A DNA stretch of 64,000 nucleotides from Marinomonas algicola (GTDB lineage: Bacteria > Pseudomonadota > Gammaproteobacteria > Pseudomonadales > Marinomonadaceae). A program made the translations under genes and the position numbers. This document shows, piece by piece, positions 9,220-18,734 of this stretch. The stretch's first letter is position 1; every line of letters begins with the position of its first letter. The notes beneath the pieces were generated by a model. It saw nothing but the letters and a program-made list of their open reading frames with translations. It was not told the DNA's origin and did no database searches. The stretch covers positions 682,001-746,000 of the forward strand of contig NZ_CP061941.1 in NCBI RefSeq assembly GCF_014805825.1. The letters are read 5' to 3'.

Positions 9220-9480
9220 TTATTTGACGCTTTCTAGCAGGGATAAAATCTGTTTCTTGTCTTCTTCTGAAACAGCTTCCCTTGTTAGCGTATCATATAG
9301 CTCTTGACTAAAGCTAAGGTCGAACTCTTCTTTACCTTCGGCTTCAATGCCGCCGTGAACACCGAGTAGACCGAGTAAATACGCGCAATAAAACAAGGTA
9401 TCTGAATCATCCGTTTGATGCTCAAGCGTTCGTAATTGGTCGCATAGTTGATCTGATCTTTCTGCAAATGAAATCGTCAT
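9220..9480 (-). CDS. YfcL family small protein
   Basis: This short acidic cytoplasmic protein of about 86 residues resembles the YfcL family of gammaproteobacteria, which has no established function. Its DSDTLFYCAYLLGLLG segment is a predicted amphipathic helix. The ATG at 9480 gives an N-terminus comparable to known members. A TTG six bases upstream (9486) is better spaced from a GGAGG ribosome site near 9498-9502, so that start cannot be excluded. It sits between the FKBP gene and mqo on the same strand. Confidence 0.65.
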   Translation of the reverse strand: MTISFAERSDQLCDQLRTLEHQTDDSDTLFYCAYLLGLLGVHGGIEAEGKEEFDLSFSQELYDTLTREAVSEEDKKQILSLLESVK

Positions 9481-9581
9481 AAACAATTTAGGCTAGCCTC
9501 CTAGATGGGCTAAGCCTTCCTCATGTCTTTTATTATTGAAAAATTGCTATGATCATCCTGTTTTGTGCATGATGACCGCAA

Positions 9582-11063
9582 TTAAGGTTTTAATTTGAGC
9601 GTATTGAGTGTTCGTTCCCGTACCTTAAGTAACAGATCTGTATTTTCTGTTAATGACTCTCCATACGATGGCACCATGGTTTTTAATTGAGTCTGCCAAT
9701 TCTCTGAAGCAATACGTTTAGGGAAACTTTTTTCTAAAATATTAAGCATGGTATTTACCGTGGTTGATGCGCCTGGAGAGGCACCTAATAGCGCCGCTAA
9801 CGTTCCGTCTTTAGAGACAATGGCTTCCGTACCAAATTCCAGTTTCCCTCCGCCTTTTTCATCGTTTTTAATAATTTGTACTCGCTGCCCTGCGTAAGCC
9901 AAGGTCCAGTCTTTGTCTTGTGCATCGGGGTAAAAATTACGTAATGAATCGACACGGTCTTTATGAGACTGCATGACTTCGCTGATCAAATAACGAGTAA
10001 GGTCCATATTGTTCTTACCCACTGACAGCATGGGTTTCAGATTGCTTAATCTGACACTGAGAGGTAAATCCATTATTGAACCATTTTTTAGAAACTTTGT
10101 AGTGAAGCCAGCAAAAGGCCCAAATAATAAGGCTTTTTTTCCATCGATGATACGAGTGTCTAAATGAGGGACTGACATTGGTGGGGCGCCAATAGGCGCG
10201 GCACCGTATACTTTGGCGAAATGTTGGCTGACGATTTCTGGTTTATCGCAGACTAGCCATTGACCACTGACTGGGAAGCCACCATAGCCTTTACCTTCTT
10301 CAATACCAGACATTTGCAGCAGAGGCAGTGCACCGCCGCCGGCACCTAGAAAAACGAAGCCAGCATTGATGATTTCCTTTTTGCCTTTCTTATTGGTAAT
10401 TTCTACTTCCCATGTGCCATCTTTATTTTTCGTTAAGTCGGTCACTGAGGCACTTAATTTTACATTAAAATTGTCTTGCTTCATTAAGTGATTGGCCATG
10501 AGCCGCGCAATCGCCCCGAAGTTAACATCGGAGCCATGTTGGATCCGTGTGGCCGCAAGAGGTTCATCGCTGTTGCGGTCCTTCATTATGAGGGGCATCC
10601 ATTCCGCCAGGGTTTCTCTGTCTTCGGTGTACTCCATTTCTTGAAAAGACGGTAGTGCGCTTAGTGCTTCATAACGCGCTTTAAGCTCGGCGACATGTTT
10701 TTCTCCCCAAACAAAGCTTTTGTGCGGTACTCGGTTAATAAATTGGGTCGGTTCTGGAAGAATGTTATTTTCAACAAGATATGACCAGTATTGTAAGCTC
10801 ACTTCAAAGGCGGCGTTAATATCAACCGCTTTGCTGGTATCAACACGGCCATCTGGGCGAGTGGATGTGTAGTTTAGTTCGCAGTAGGCCGCATGCCCTG
10901 TGCCGGCATTGTTCCAGCCATTGGTGCTTTCTTGCGCTATTTGATCAAGTCGCTCTACCATGGTCACGGTAAGACTTGGATCAAGTTGGTTAAGTATCAT
11001 TCCTAGGGTGGTGCTCATTGCGCCACCCCCGACTAGCAAAATATCAACTGAATTTGAGGTCAT
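9582..11063 (-). CDS. mqo: Malate:quinone oxidoreductase
   Basis: The 493-residue protein begins with the FAD-binding segment VDILLVGGGAMSTTLG and continues with ESTNGWNNAGTGHAAYCELNYT, a signature of membrane-associated Mqo. The length is normal for the family. It oxidises malate to oxaloacetate in the TCA cycle and passes electrons directly to quinone, replacing or supplementing NAD-dependent malate dehydrogenase. The ATG at 11063 has no good Shine-Dalgarno match. A gap of nearly 600 bases upstream leaves room for regulation. Confidence 0.97.
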   Translation of the reverse strand: MTSNSVDILLVGGGAMSTTLGMILNQLDPSLTVTMVERLDQIAQESTNGWNNAGTGHAAYCELNYTSTRPDGRVDTSKAVDINAAFEVSLQYWSYLVENNILPEPTQFINRVPHKSFVWGEKHVAELKARYEALSALPSFQEMEYTEDRETLAEWMPLIMKDRNSDEPLAATRIQHGSDVNFGAIARLMANHLMKQDNFNVKLSASVTDLTKNKDGTWEVEITNKKGKKEIINAGFVFLGAGGGALPLLQMSGIEEGKGYGGFPVSGQWLVCDKPEIVSQHFAKVYGAAPIGAPPMSVPHLDTRIIDGKKALLFGPFAGFTTKFLKNGSIMDLPLSVRLSNLKPMLSVGKNNMDLTRYLISEVMQSHKDRVDSLRNFYPDAQDKDWTLAYAGQRVQIIKNDEKGGGKLEFGTEAIVSKDGTLAALLGASPGASTTVNTMLNILEKSFPKRIASENWQTQLKTMVPSYGESLTENTDLLLKVRERTLNTLKLKP

Positions 11064-11646
11064 TAAAGGTTCGCCATGTTAAAGCCAATGTAATTCGAGC
11101 GGCTGATGCTGTGGGCTTTTGGCCTGGGCATATCGGTAGAGAAAATATGTCAGTATCAGCACGTTTCTCGTATCAGGTTTCTTATAAATATTTGGGGTAA
11201 TGCGATTTTTTAAACCCAAATCCTCATGATTTTTAGAAATTATCGAGAATATTTTTAAGAAACTGACGGGATTGGTCTAATTATACGTATTTTCGTTTAA
11301 ATGTCTTGGTGGATATGGTGATATGAAGGATTCATGCCTTTTATGTATATTTATTTTGGGACCGTTGCGTGTACAAAAAGAATGATGATGTATGCGAAGT
11401 GCTTGAAGCAACGGGTTACACTGACGTTATTAATATAAGTAAATCGTCTGGAACCTTATCGATTTTGATGAGCCATTTTGAGTCAGGCATGTTAACTGTC
11501 CTTTTTTCTGTGTGTGTATTACTTTTTAGATAGGTTTTTTTACAGATAGGGCTTGTTACAAATATAATAAAAAATAGGAGTAAGAAAGGCTGTAATCACG
11601 CTAGGCTAAGAGATAGACGTCTTAAATTTACTCGGAGGTGGTTGAC
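11064..11646. other. Long intergenic region with one possible 54-codon ORF
   Basis: This AT-rich gap between divergent mqo and the CBS-domain gene must contain both promoters. The only open frame that looks possible is a GTG-started 54-codon ORF on the plus strand (11369-11533), with a GGGA about eight bases before it and a hydrophobic C-terminus. I recognise no family and do not call it a gene. No strong terminator or palindrome was seen. Confidence 0.35.
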
Positions 11647-12075
11647 ATGAATGCGATAACACAATTGAGAGTAATGGATTTAATGACAGCTCCTGTAATC
11701 AGTGTCTCTATGGACACTAAATTTGTGGAGATTCGACACTTAATGGAGTTGCATAACGTTCATCACCTACCCGTGGTGGATCAAGATAAAGTAGTGGGCA
11801 TTATTTCAGATAGGGATATGTTGCGAGTGCTGAGTCCTTTTTTAGGGACGGCGGGTGAAATGCAAAGAGACTTGGATTCCTTCAACAGAGTGGCTCATCA
11901 GATTATGACGCGTCAGCCTATTTGTGTCGTAGAAGAAGATTCTATCGAAGCGGTACTGGCTTGGTTGAAAACGGTGGACATTTCTTGTGTTTTGGTCACT
12001 GACAAAGCCCAGCTTTTGAAAGGCATTATTACTTGGCGTGATTTACTCAAGCACGCCAAGTTCTCGGCTACTTAG
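11647..12075 (+). CDS. CBS-domain pair protein
   Basis: The start is set at the ATG at 11647, eight bases after a GGAGG that overlaps an upstream in-frame GTG (11638). The 142-residue protein consists of two CBS domains: VMDLMTAPVISVSMDT with HLPVVDQDKVVGIISDRDML, and QIMTRQPICVVEEDSIEAVL with GIITWRDLL. CBS pairs bind adenosine nucleotides and act as regulatory modules. With no attached catalytic domain its target is unknown. It converges with hslO, leaving a gap of only about ten bases. Confidence 0.9.
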   Translation: MNAITQLRVMDLMTAPVISVSMDTKFVEIRHLMELHNVHHLPVVDQDKVVGIISDRDMLRVLSPFLGTAGEMQRDLDSFNRVAHQIMTRQPICVVEEDSIEAVLAWLKTVDISCVLVTDKAQLLKGIITWRDLLKHAKFSAT

Positions 12076-12085
12076 CCCACGCTGA

Positions 12086-12946
12086 TTAATGCGTTTGCGA
12101 TTGATCGCCTAAAATATGGCTAAGATCGCTGTCTGTAAAGTCATACGTTTCAGCGCAAAATTGGCAGGTAGTGCTGATTTTGCCCTGTTCAATGATAATC
12201 TCTCTAAGTTCGTCGGGACTAATGGATGTCATGGCTTCAAGGGTTCTCTGGCGGGAACAAGAGCAAGCAAATTGCATTGCTTTTGGTTCATAAAGACGCA
12301 CTTCCTCTTCATGATATAAACGGTGAAGTAGTTCTTCAGTGGCTACTGAAACGAGCTCTTCTTGTTTAACGGTTGAGGCTAATAGGGTTAAACGATCCCA
12401 CGCATCTTCATCGCCACTTTTTTCTTGTTCTTTTGGTAAACGCTGCAAAAAAAGTCCGCCGCAGGCCGTACCGTCACAACCTAACCAAACGCGACTTGGC
12501 AATTGTTCAGACTGGGAAAAGTATTGAGCGATACATTCGCCTAGTGTTGCCCCAACAAGCTCGACAATTCCTTGGTAACGCGTACCATTTTTATGACTGA
12601 TCGTGATGACAAGATAGCCGCCTTGTAAGGTTTCTTTTAAATCAATCTTTTCAGGGATGGCTTGAGTCTCATCCCACTGGGCTATCCCTCGAATGTTTCT
12701 GTGCTCATCGCATTCCGTCATGATGGTGCTTAAAAAACCATTACCTTTTGCTTGAATAGACAAATTGCCATCAACTTTAACCAAATCACGCAATAAAGCG
12801 ATGGCGGCAATGAACTCGCCTAAAAGTTGCTCAATGGGGAGAGGGTAGTTTTTTCGCTTAATGATGTCTTGATAGGCCTTGGTTAATATGACGCGTTCAC
12901 CACGGACGTTTGCGTGGTCAAAGGAAAAGCGTTGAATTTCGTTCAC
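12086..12946 (-). CDS. hslO: Hsp33 redox-regulated chaperonin
   Basis: The 286-residue protein carries the C-terminal zinc centre of Hsp33: CSCSRQRTLEAM followed about 30 residues later by CQFC. Under oxidative stress these four cysteines form disulfides, release zinc and activate the holdase. The N-terminal domain matches in length and in the GNGFLSTIMTECDEHRNIRG segment. The start is a GTG with AAGGTGA just upstream. Confidence 0.96.
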   Translation of the reverse strand: MNEIQRFSFDHANVRGERVILTKAYQDIIKRKNYPLPIEQLLGEFIAAIALLRDLVKVDGNLSIQAKGNGFLSTIMTECDEHRNIRGIAQWDETQAIPEKIDLKETLQGGYLVITISHKNGTRYQGIVELVGATLGECIAQYFSQSEQLPSRVWLGCDGTACGGLFLQRLPKEQEKSGDEDAWDRLTLLASTVKQEELVSVATEELLHRLYHEEEVRLYEPKAMQFACSCSRQRTLEAMTSISPDELREIIIEQGKISTTCQFCAETYDFTDSDLSHILGDQSQTH

Positions 12947-13281
12947 GGGGTCACCTTGCGCTGATGTGCGCCTAATAAAACTGGGTTTTGTTTGTGATTT
13001 AATTGAGTCTCATTTTACGCTGCTTGGCGTGTTTTTGAAACTCTCATGCTGTTTTGAGTCTAGAGGTGCTTAGTTTTTTTTGTTATTTATGATGCCGTAT
13101 TTGGTAATACTCGTCAGAATGTTTCTTTAATGGTTTTAATGTGGCCAAGCTTCAAGGGGGGGCTTTGTCGAAAATAAGTGCTTTTCTTTTGGTTTGCTAT
13201 TTTGTTTAAGGAGTGAGCACTTTAAAATGCAGGTATTCCATTCTATTTTATTTGTCAGTGACAGAGAGATAAGCGCAAAGC
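12947..13281. other. Divergent intergenic region hslO / yheS
   Basis: AT-rich spacer that should contain the two divergent promoters. No gene-like frame or conspicuous repeat was found. A small open frame starting near 13194 overlaps the yheS start and has no ribosome site, so I do not call it. Confidence 0.4.
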
Positions 13282-15201
13282 ATGATTCAATTTTCTCAAG
13301 TAAGTTTACAACGCGGTACTCAATTTTTATTAGAAGACGCGGATTTAACGATTTTCGAAGGGCAAAAAGTGGGATTAATTGGCGCTAATGGCGCTGGAAA
13401 ATCCTCCTTGTTTGCTATGGTTAGAGGCGATTTATCGGCGGACACAGGAGAGCTCATCCTTCCGGGGCAGCGTCGTATTGCTTTTATGGCTCAGGAGGTC
13501 GAAGAGACTCAACGCAGTGCTTTAGATTACTGTTTGGATGGGGATGATTGGCTCAGAAAAATAGAGTCGGAGATTGTGAAAGCGGAAACAAATCATGATG
13601 CCAACGCGCAGGCTCATTGGTTAGGTGAATTTGAGTCCGCTCATGGTTACAGCGCGCGTTCTCGAGGCGAAACCTTATTGCAAGGGCTGGGCTTTAAAAT
13701 GGAGGATATGATTCGTCCAGTGTCTGATTTTTCAGGTGGGTGGCGCATTCGATTGAACCTAGCGAAAGCATTGATGTGCCCTTCTGATGTATTGTTGCTG
13801 GATGAGCCAACGAACCATTTAGATTTAGATGCGGTGATGTGGTTAGAAGGCTGGTTGCGCCAATACCCTGGTACCCTGATTCTGATTTCTCATGATAGGG
13901 ACTTTTTAGACGCTATTTGCAGTCATATAGTGCATTTATATCAGAAAAAATTGGTGCTTTATAAGGGGAATTACAGCAATTATGAAAGACAACGTGCCGA
14001 GCATTTAGCCCAACAGCAGGCGACATTTGAGCGTCAGCAGGTAAAACGTGCCCATTTGCAGCAGTATGTGGATCGCTTTCGTTATCAAGCAACAAAAGCT
14101 AAGCAGGCGCAAAGCCGTTTAAAAATGCTGGAGAAAATGGAAACCATTGGCCCCGCTCATATTGATTCTCCATTTTCTTTTAGTATCCCAATGGCGGAAA
14201 AAACATCTCAACAGCTTATTCAATTAACACATGCGGATTTAGGTTATGTGACCGAAGACGGCGCGCAAAAAGTGCAGTTATCACACACTAATTTTGGCAT
14301 GAGAGATGGTCAAAGGATTGGTTTGCTTGGGCCGAACGGGGCCGGTAAATCCACTTTGATAAAGTCTCTTGTGGGTGAAATAATGAACTTGTCAGGAACC
14401 TTAGTATGTGGTGAAAACCTGAACGTTGGCTACTTTTCACAACATCAGTTGAGTGCATTGGATCTAACCGCTTCACCCTTACTGCACATTCAAAGGTTAA
14501 CGCCCAAAGTATTAGAAAACGAAATACGCCGTTACTTAGGTGGCTTTGGTTTTATCGGTGATGATGCGTTGCGTGAGGTCAGTGGTTTTTCTGGTGGTGA
14601 AAAAGCGCGTTTAGCCTTGGCGTTAATTGCTTGGACAAAGCCTAATCTATTGGTGCTGGATGAACCGACAAACCATTTAGACCTTGAAATGAGACAAGCG
14701 TTAACGGAAGCCTTGCAAGCTTACCCTGGTGCCATTCTAGTGGTTTCACACGATCGTCATTTATTAAACAGTACTGTGGATGAATTCTATCTTGTGGCGG
14801 ATAACACAGTGACTTTATTTGATGGTGATTTACCAGCTTACCATGCTTGGTTGCAAGCGCGTCAGCAAGCCATGAACCGCGCTGAAAAAAGCACACTTGC
14901 GCCCGTTGATAAAGTAGACCGTAAAGAAGAGCGTCGAAAAGCGGCGGATCTTAGGCAGCAATTAAGACCCTTGCGAAAAGACATAGAAAAGCATGAAAAA
15001 GCCGTACATAACGCACAGACAAAGCTGGATGCCATCACTGAGCTAATGGCTGATGGTTCACTTTACGACGCTGAAAATAAAGATACTTTACAGCGCTTGC
15101 TTGCCGATGAAGCCAGTTGGAAGCAAACGTTAGAGGAAAGCGAAGAGGCGTGGTTTGAGGCTCAAGAAAAGCTTGAAGAAGCCGAATCTCAGCTTAGTTA
15201 A
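13282..15201 (+). CDS. yheS: ABC-F family ATPase, YheS type
   Basis: This 639-residue soluble protein has two ATP-binding domains in tandem. The first has Walker A GANGAGKSS, signature FSGGWRIRL and Walker B LLLDEPTNHLDLD. The second has GPNGAGKST, FSGGEKARL and LVLDEPTNHLDLE. Between them lies the Arg/Gln-rich linker typical of ABC-F proteins, and a charged coiled-coil tail follows. There are no membrane helices. ABC-F proteins bind the ribosome E site; length and N-terminus fit E. coli YheS, whose role in relieving particular stalled ribosomes is only partly understood. Confidence 0.93.
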   Translation: MIQFSQVSLQRGTQFLLEDADLTIFEGQKVGLIGANGAGKSSLFAMVRGDLSADTGELILPGQRRIAFMAQEVEETQRSALDYCLDGDDWLRKIESEIVKAETNHDANAQAHWLGEFESAHGYSARSRGETLLQGLGFKMEDMIRPVSDFSGGWRIRLNLAKALMCPSDVLLLDEPTNHLDLDAVMWLEGWLRQYPGTLILISHDRDFLDAICSHIVHLYQKKLVLYKGNYSNYERQRAEHLAQQQATFERQQVKRAHLQQYVDRFRYQATKAKQAQSRLKMLEKMETIGPAHIDSPFSFSIPMAEKTSQQLIQLTHADLGYVTEDGAQKVQLSHTNFGMRDGQRIGLLGPNGAGKSTLIKSLVGEIMNLSGTLVCGENLNVGYFSQHQLSALDLTASPLLHIQRLTPKVLENEIRRYLGGFGFIGDDALREVSGFSGGEKARLALALIAWTKPNLLVLDEPTNHLDLEMRQALTEALQAYPGAILVVSHDRHLLNSTVDEFYLVADNTVTLFDGDLPAYHAWLQARQQAMNRAEKSTLAPVDKVDRKEERRKAADLRQQLRPLRKDIEKHEKAVHNAQTKLDAITELMADGSLYDAENKDTLQRLLADEASWKQTLEESEEAWFEAQEKLEEAESQLS

Positions 15202-15267
15202 TATTTCCTGTAACGAAAATGTCATAAAAAATCGTTATTTTAACCTACAATTATAGGAGTTAGGTAC

Positions 15268-16260
15268 ATGACCTTTCCATTTGTCCGTATGCGTCGTATG
15301 CGTAAAGATGATTTTTCTCGTCGTTTAATGCGTGAAAATCAATTAAGCGTAGATGATTTGATTTACCCCATGTTTGTTATTGAAGGGGAGAATCAAAGGG
15401 AAACGGTTGCGTCTATGCCGGGCATTGAGCGAGTCTCTTTGGATCAGTTATTAGTGGAAGCGGCTGAGTTGGTGGCGCTTGGAATCCCCGCTATTGCTTT
15501 GTTTCCAGTGGTGTCTTCGGAGAAAAAATCTTTAGAAGCTGAAGAAGCTTATAATTCAGATGGATTGGCTCAGCGAGCCGTGAGAGCATTAAAAGAAGCG
15601 TTTCCTGATTTAGGCGTCATAACAGACGTTGCCTTGGATCCTTTTACTACTCATGGCCAAGATGGTGTTATTGATGGTTCAGGTTATGTATTAAATGACA
15701 TTACAACCGATATTTTGGTGAAGCAGGCGCTGTCTCATGCCGAAGCGGGTGCCGACGTTGTTGCACCATCCGATATGATGGATGGCCGTATCGGTGCGAT
15801 ACGAGAGGCGCTTGAGTCACAAGGTTACATAAATACACGTATTATGGCTTATTCAGCCAAGTATGCGTCTGCTTATTATGGGCCTTTTAGAGACGCTGTA
15901 GGTTCCAGTTCAAATTTGGGTAAGGGAAATAAATTTACTTATCAAATGGACCCAGCTAACTCTGATGAAGCGATTCGCGAAGTCTTGCTTGATATTGAAG
16001 AGGGCGCGGATATGGTGATGGTTAAACCCGGTATGCCTTATTTAGATATTGTTCGTCGTGTGAAAACTGAGCTAGCGGTGCCTACGTTTGCGTACCAAGT
16101 AAGTGGCGAATACGCTATGCAGGTGGCGGCCTTTCAACACGGTTGGTTAGATAAAAACAGCGTTATGATTGAATCGTTATTAGCGTTTAAGCGAGCCGGG
16201 GCCGATGGGATTTTGACCTATTTCGCAAAAGATGCGGCTCGTTTATTGCTTGCAAAGTAA
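15268..16260 (+). CDS. hemB: Delta-aminolevulinic acid dehydratase (porphobilinogen synthase), Mg-type
   Basis: The 330-residue enzyme condenses two 5-aminolevulinate molecules to porphobilinogen in haem and cobalamin synthesis. The two Schiff-base lysines are in AYSAKYASAYYGPF and VMVKPGMPYLDI. The metal region reads DVALDPFTTHGQDG, with Asp and Ala in place of the cysteines of zinc enzymes, so this is the magnesium-dependent type known from Pseudomonas. A good ribosome site (AGGAG) precedes the ATG. It lies next to ppk, a gene order shared with related bacteria. Confidence 0.97.
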   Translation: MTFPFVRMRRMRKDDFSRRLMRENQLSVDDLIYPMFVIEGENQRETVASMPGIERVSLDQLLVEAAELVALGIPAIALFPVVSSEKKSLEAEEAYNSDGLAQRAVRALKEAFPDLGVITDVALDPFTTHGQDGVIDGSGYVLNDITTDILVKQALSHAEAGADVVAPSDMMDGRIGAIREALESQGYINTRIMAYSAKYASAYYGPFRDAVGSSSNLGKGNKFTYQMDPANSDEAIREVLLDIEEGADMVMVKPGMPYLDIVRRVKTELAVPTFAYQVSGEYAMQVAAFQHGWLDKNSVMIESLLAFKRAGADGILTYFAKDAARLLLAK

Positions 16261-16304
16261 GTGTTTTGTCAGGAGATAAAAGCGTAACATTTAACCATCA
16301 CTGT

Positions 16305-16345
16305 CATGGCTAGATAGGACAAGTACGTCATTCCTAGCCATGTTT
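16305..16345 (+). terminator. Probable terminator after hemB
   Basis: A 9-bp perfect stem, CATGGCTAG / CTAGCCATG, with a 20-base loop is followed by TTTATTTT. The long loop makes it weaker than a classic terminator. Confidence 0.6.
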
Positions 16346-16403
16346 ATTTTGAGCATGGAATCATTAATTTTTTTAGGTTATTAGTCAGGAGTAAATAAAG
16401 CTC

Positions 16404-18623
16404 ATGTTAGAGTTACCGGTGTCAGAAGCAATTGATAAAGACGTTAAAACTACGGTTGTTGTAGAAGACGCGGATGAGCTGGTATTAGAGCCTATCCCAG
16501 AGCAACCATCAGACTCTAAAAAAATTGCCATAGAAGAGCAAAGCCCTGAAGAAATTAATTTAAATGACCCTGAGTTGTATTTTAACCGAGAATTAAGCCA
16601 CATGCAGTTTAACTCTCGGGTGTTGGAACAGGCGATGGATGAAAATCATCCTATTTTAAATCGCTTAATGTTCTTGTGTATTTTTAGCAGTAATATGGAT
16701 GAATTTTTTGAAATTCGCGTTGCTGGTTTAAAAAGCCAACTTGAATACAGCCGCGAAAAAAATGGCCCTGATGGCCTGCACCCTAAAGAAGTGTTACGTC
16801 AGATAAGTGACCAAGCGCATAAATTGGTGCGCCGCCAGTACCGAATCTTAAATGATATTATTTTGCCGAAACTGGCTGAAAATGATGTGAAATTTATTCG
16901 TCGCACTCGCTGGTCTGATGCTCAAGCCGCTTGGGTTAAGCGTTACTTTAGAGACGATGTATTGCCTATTATCAGTCCAGTTGGTCTTGATCCTGCGCAC
17001 CCATTTCCTCGTTTAGCAAATAAGACTTTTAACTTTGTTGTCGAATTGGAGGGGCGTGATGCTTTTGGGCGCGAAAACGGTTTAGCCATTGTGCCTGCTC
17101 CAAGTTCATTACCTAGGTTGGTTCGTCTACCCGATGAGGTGTGTGATGGGGGCGATAACTTGGTGTTCCTTTCATCGATTATCCATGCGCATGCGGATCA
17201 ATTATTTCCAGGCATGACGGTGAAAGGTTGTTACCAGTTCCGTTTAACACGAAACGCGGATTTGGAAGTGGATTCTGACGATATTGGTGTGGATTTGGCT
17301 GGGGCGTTGAGAACGGAATTGCAAAGTCGTCATTATGGTAGCTCTGTGCGTTTGGAAATTGCTCAGAACTGTCCAGATGAAGTTGTCCTATCTTTACTGA
17401 AACAATTTGATTTGCACGAAGCCGATTTGTATCGTATAGACGGGCCAGTGAATCTCAGTCGTTTAATGGGCGTATTGGATTTGGTTGATCGACCTGAGTT
17501 GATGTATTCACCTTTCTCTCCTGGTTTGCCAAAGAAGTTAGCGGGCGGAAGTGATATTTTCGAAGCCATTCGCTCACGTGACTACTTATTAATGCATCCA
17601 TTTGAAAGCTTTTCTCCGGTGGTAGACTTTCTCACCAATGCGGCTAAAGACCCAAATGTTGTGGCCATTCGTCAAACGCTTTATCGTACTGGTGCTCGTT
17701 CACCTATAGCCAACGCTTTGGTGGATGCCGCACGAAATGGTAAAGAAGTGACGGTTGTTATTGAGTTAAGAGCCCGTTTTGATGAGGCGGAAAACTTGGC
17801 TTTAGCCAGTCGTTTACAAGATGCGGGTGCCGTTGTTGTTTATGGAGTAGTAAGACATAAAACCCACGCTAAAATGATTTTGATTGTACGTCGAGAAGGG
17901 CACGTTCTTGCTCGTTATGTACATTTAGGAACGGGGAACTATCACGCTGGTAATGCGCGTTTGTATACGGATTACAGTTTTTTAACCAGCGATCCAGATA
18001 TCGGTGAAGACGTTCATAAGGTGTTTCAGCAATTAACGGGTATGAGTAAAGAGCTTAAAGTGAAGAAGTTGCTGCATGCGCCTTTTACTCTTCGTGACCG
18101 TTTGTTAGATATGGTTCAACGAGAAGCCGAGAATGCTCGAAAAGGTGATCCTTCACGTATTATCATTAAAGTAAATTCTTTGACTGAGCAGCGTTTAATT
18201 CAAGCCTTATATAAAGCGTCACAGGCTGGCGTCAAAATAGATTTGATTGTTCGAGGCATTTGTACATTAAGACCGGGTGTTAAAGGTGTGTCCTCAAACA
18301 TCCGTGTGCGTTCTCTAATAGGTCGCTTTTTAGAGCATACGCGAGTGTATTATTTTTATAATAACCGCAATCCTCTCGTGTATTTATCCAGTGCCGATGG
18401 TATGGATCGTAACTTAAATAATCGTATTGAAGTGGCTTTCCCATTGCAAGATCAAAAATTGGCTCGTCGTGTGAAAAAGGAATTAGAGTGTTATTTGGCT
18501 GATAATACCCAAAGTTGGGTGTTACAAAGCGACGGCTCTTATCAATTAAATAAACCCCGTAAAGGCCTTTATCGTAGTGCTCAACGTACTTTACTTGCTG
18601 ATCTGGCAGACAATACGCGGTAA
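16404..18623 (+). CDS. ppk: Polyphosphate kinase 1
   Basis: This 739-residue protein reversibly makes polyphosphate from ATP. An acidic, poorly conserved N-terminal extension of about 50 residues precedes the first conserved block, FNRELSHMQFNSRVLEQA. The active-site histidine that is phosphorylated is in VVRHKTHAKMIL, and a second conserved block is LGTGNYHAGNARLYTDY. All phospholipase-D-like motifs of PPK1 appear intact. The convergent neighbour encodes exopolyphosphatase, so synthesis and breakdown enzymes sit tail to tail across a shared terminator. Confidence 0.97.
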   Translation: MLELPVSEAIDKDVKTTVVVEDADELVLEPIPEQPSDSKKIAIEEQSPEEINLNDPELYFNRELSHMQFNSRVLEQAMDENHPILNRLMFLCIFSSNMDEFFEIRVAGLKSQLEYSREKNGPDGLHPKEVLRQISDQAHKLVRRQYRILNDIILPKLAENDVKFIRRTRWSDAQAAWVKRYFRDDVLPIISPVGLDPAHPFPRLANKTFNFVVELEGRDAFGRENGLAIVPAPSSLPRLVRLPDEVCDGGDNLVFLSSIIHAHADQLFPGMTVKGCYQFRLTRNADLEVDSDDIGVDLAGALRTELQSRHYGSSVRLEIAQNCPDEVVLSLLKQFDLHEADLYRIDGPVNLSRLMGVLDLVDRPELMYSPFSPGLPKKLAGGSDIFEAIRSRDYLLMHPFESFSPVVDFLTNAAKDPNVVAIRQTLYRTGARSPIANALVDAARNGKEVTVVIELRARFDEAENLALASRLQDAGAVVVYGVVRHKTHAKMILIVRREGHVLARYVHLGTGNYHAGNARLYTDYSFLTSDPDIGEDVHKVFQQLTGMSKELKVKKLLHAPFTLRDRLLDMVQREAENARKGDPSRIIIKVNSLTEQRLIQALYKASQAGVKIDLIVRGICTLRPGVKGVSSNIRVRSLIGRFLEHTRVYYFYNNRNPLVYLSSADGMDRNLNNRIEVAFPLQDQKLARRVKKELECYLADNTQSWVLQSDGSYQLNKPRKGLYRSAQRTLLADLADNTR

Positions 18624-18666
18624 CTCGATTATCTTGATGGCTTGCTATTTACAATAGACAGAGATA

Positions 18667-18706
18667 AAAAAACCTCTTACTCAGGCACTTGGGTAAGAGG
18701 TTTTTG
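18667..18706. terminator. Bidirectional terminator between ppk and ppx
   Basis: The stem AACCTCTTAC / GTAAGAGGTT has an A-run before and a T-run after. It suits both converging genes. Confidence 0.9.
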
Positions 18707-18734
18707 TTTGTTGCGTAAACGTTAACCTTTTTTC

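Noticed and set aside
15268..16260. Loss of zinc cysteines in HemB as a defect
   Set aside because: The DVALDPFTTHGQDG motif is the normal magnesium-dependent form in Pseudomonas-like bacteria.
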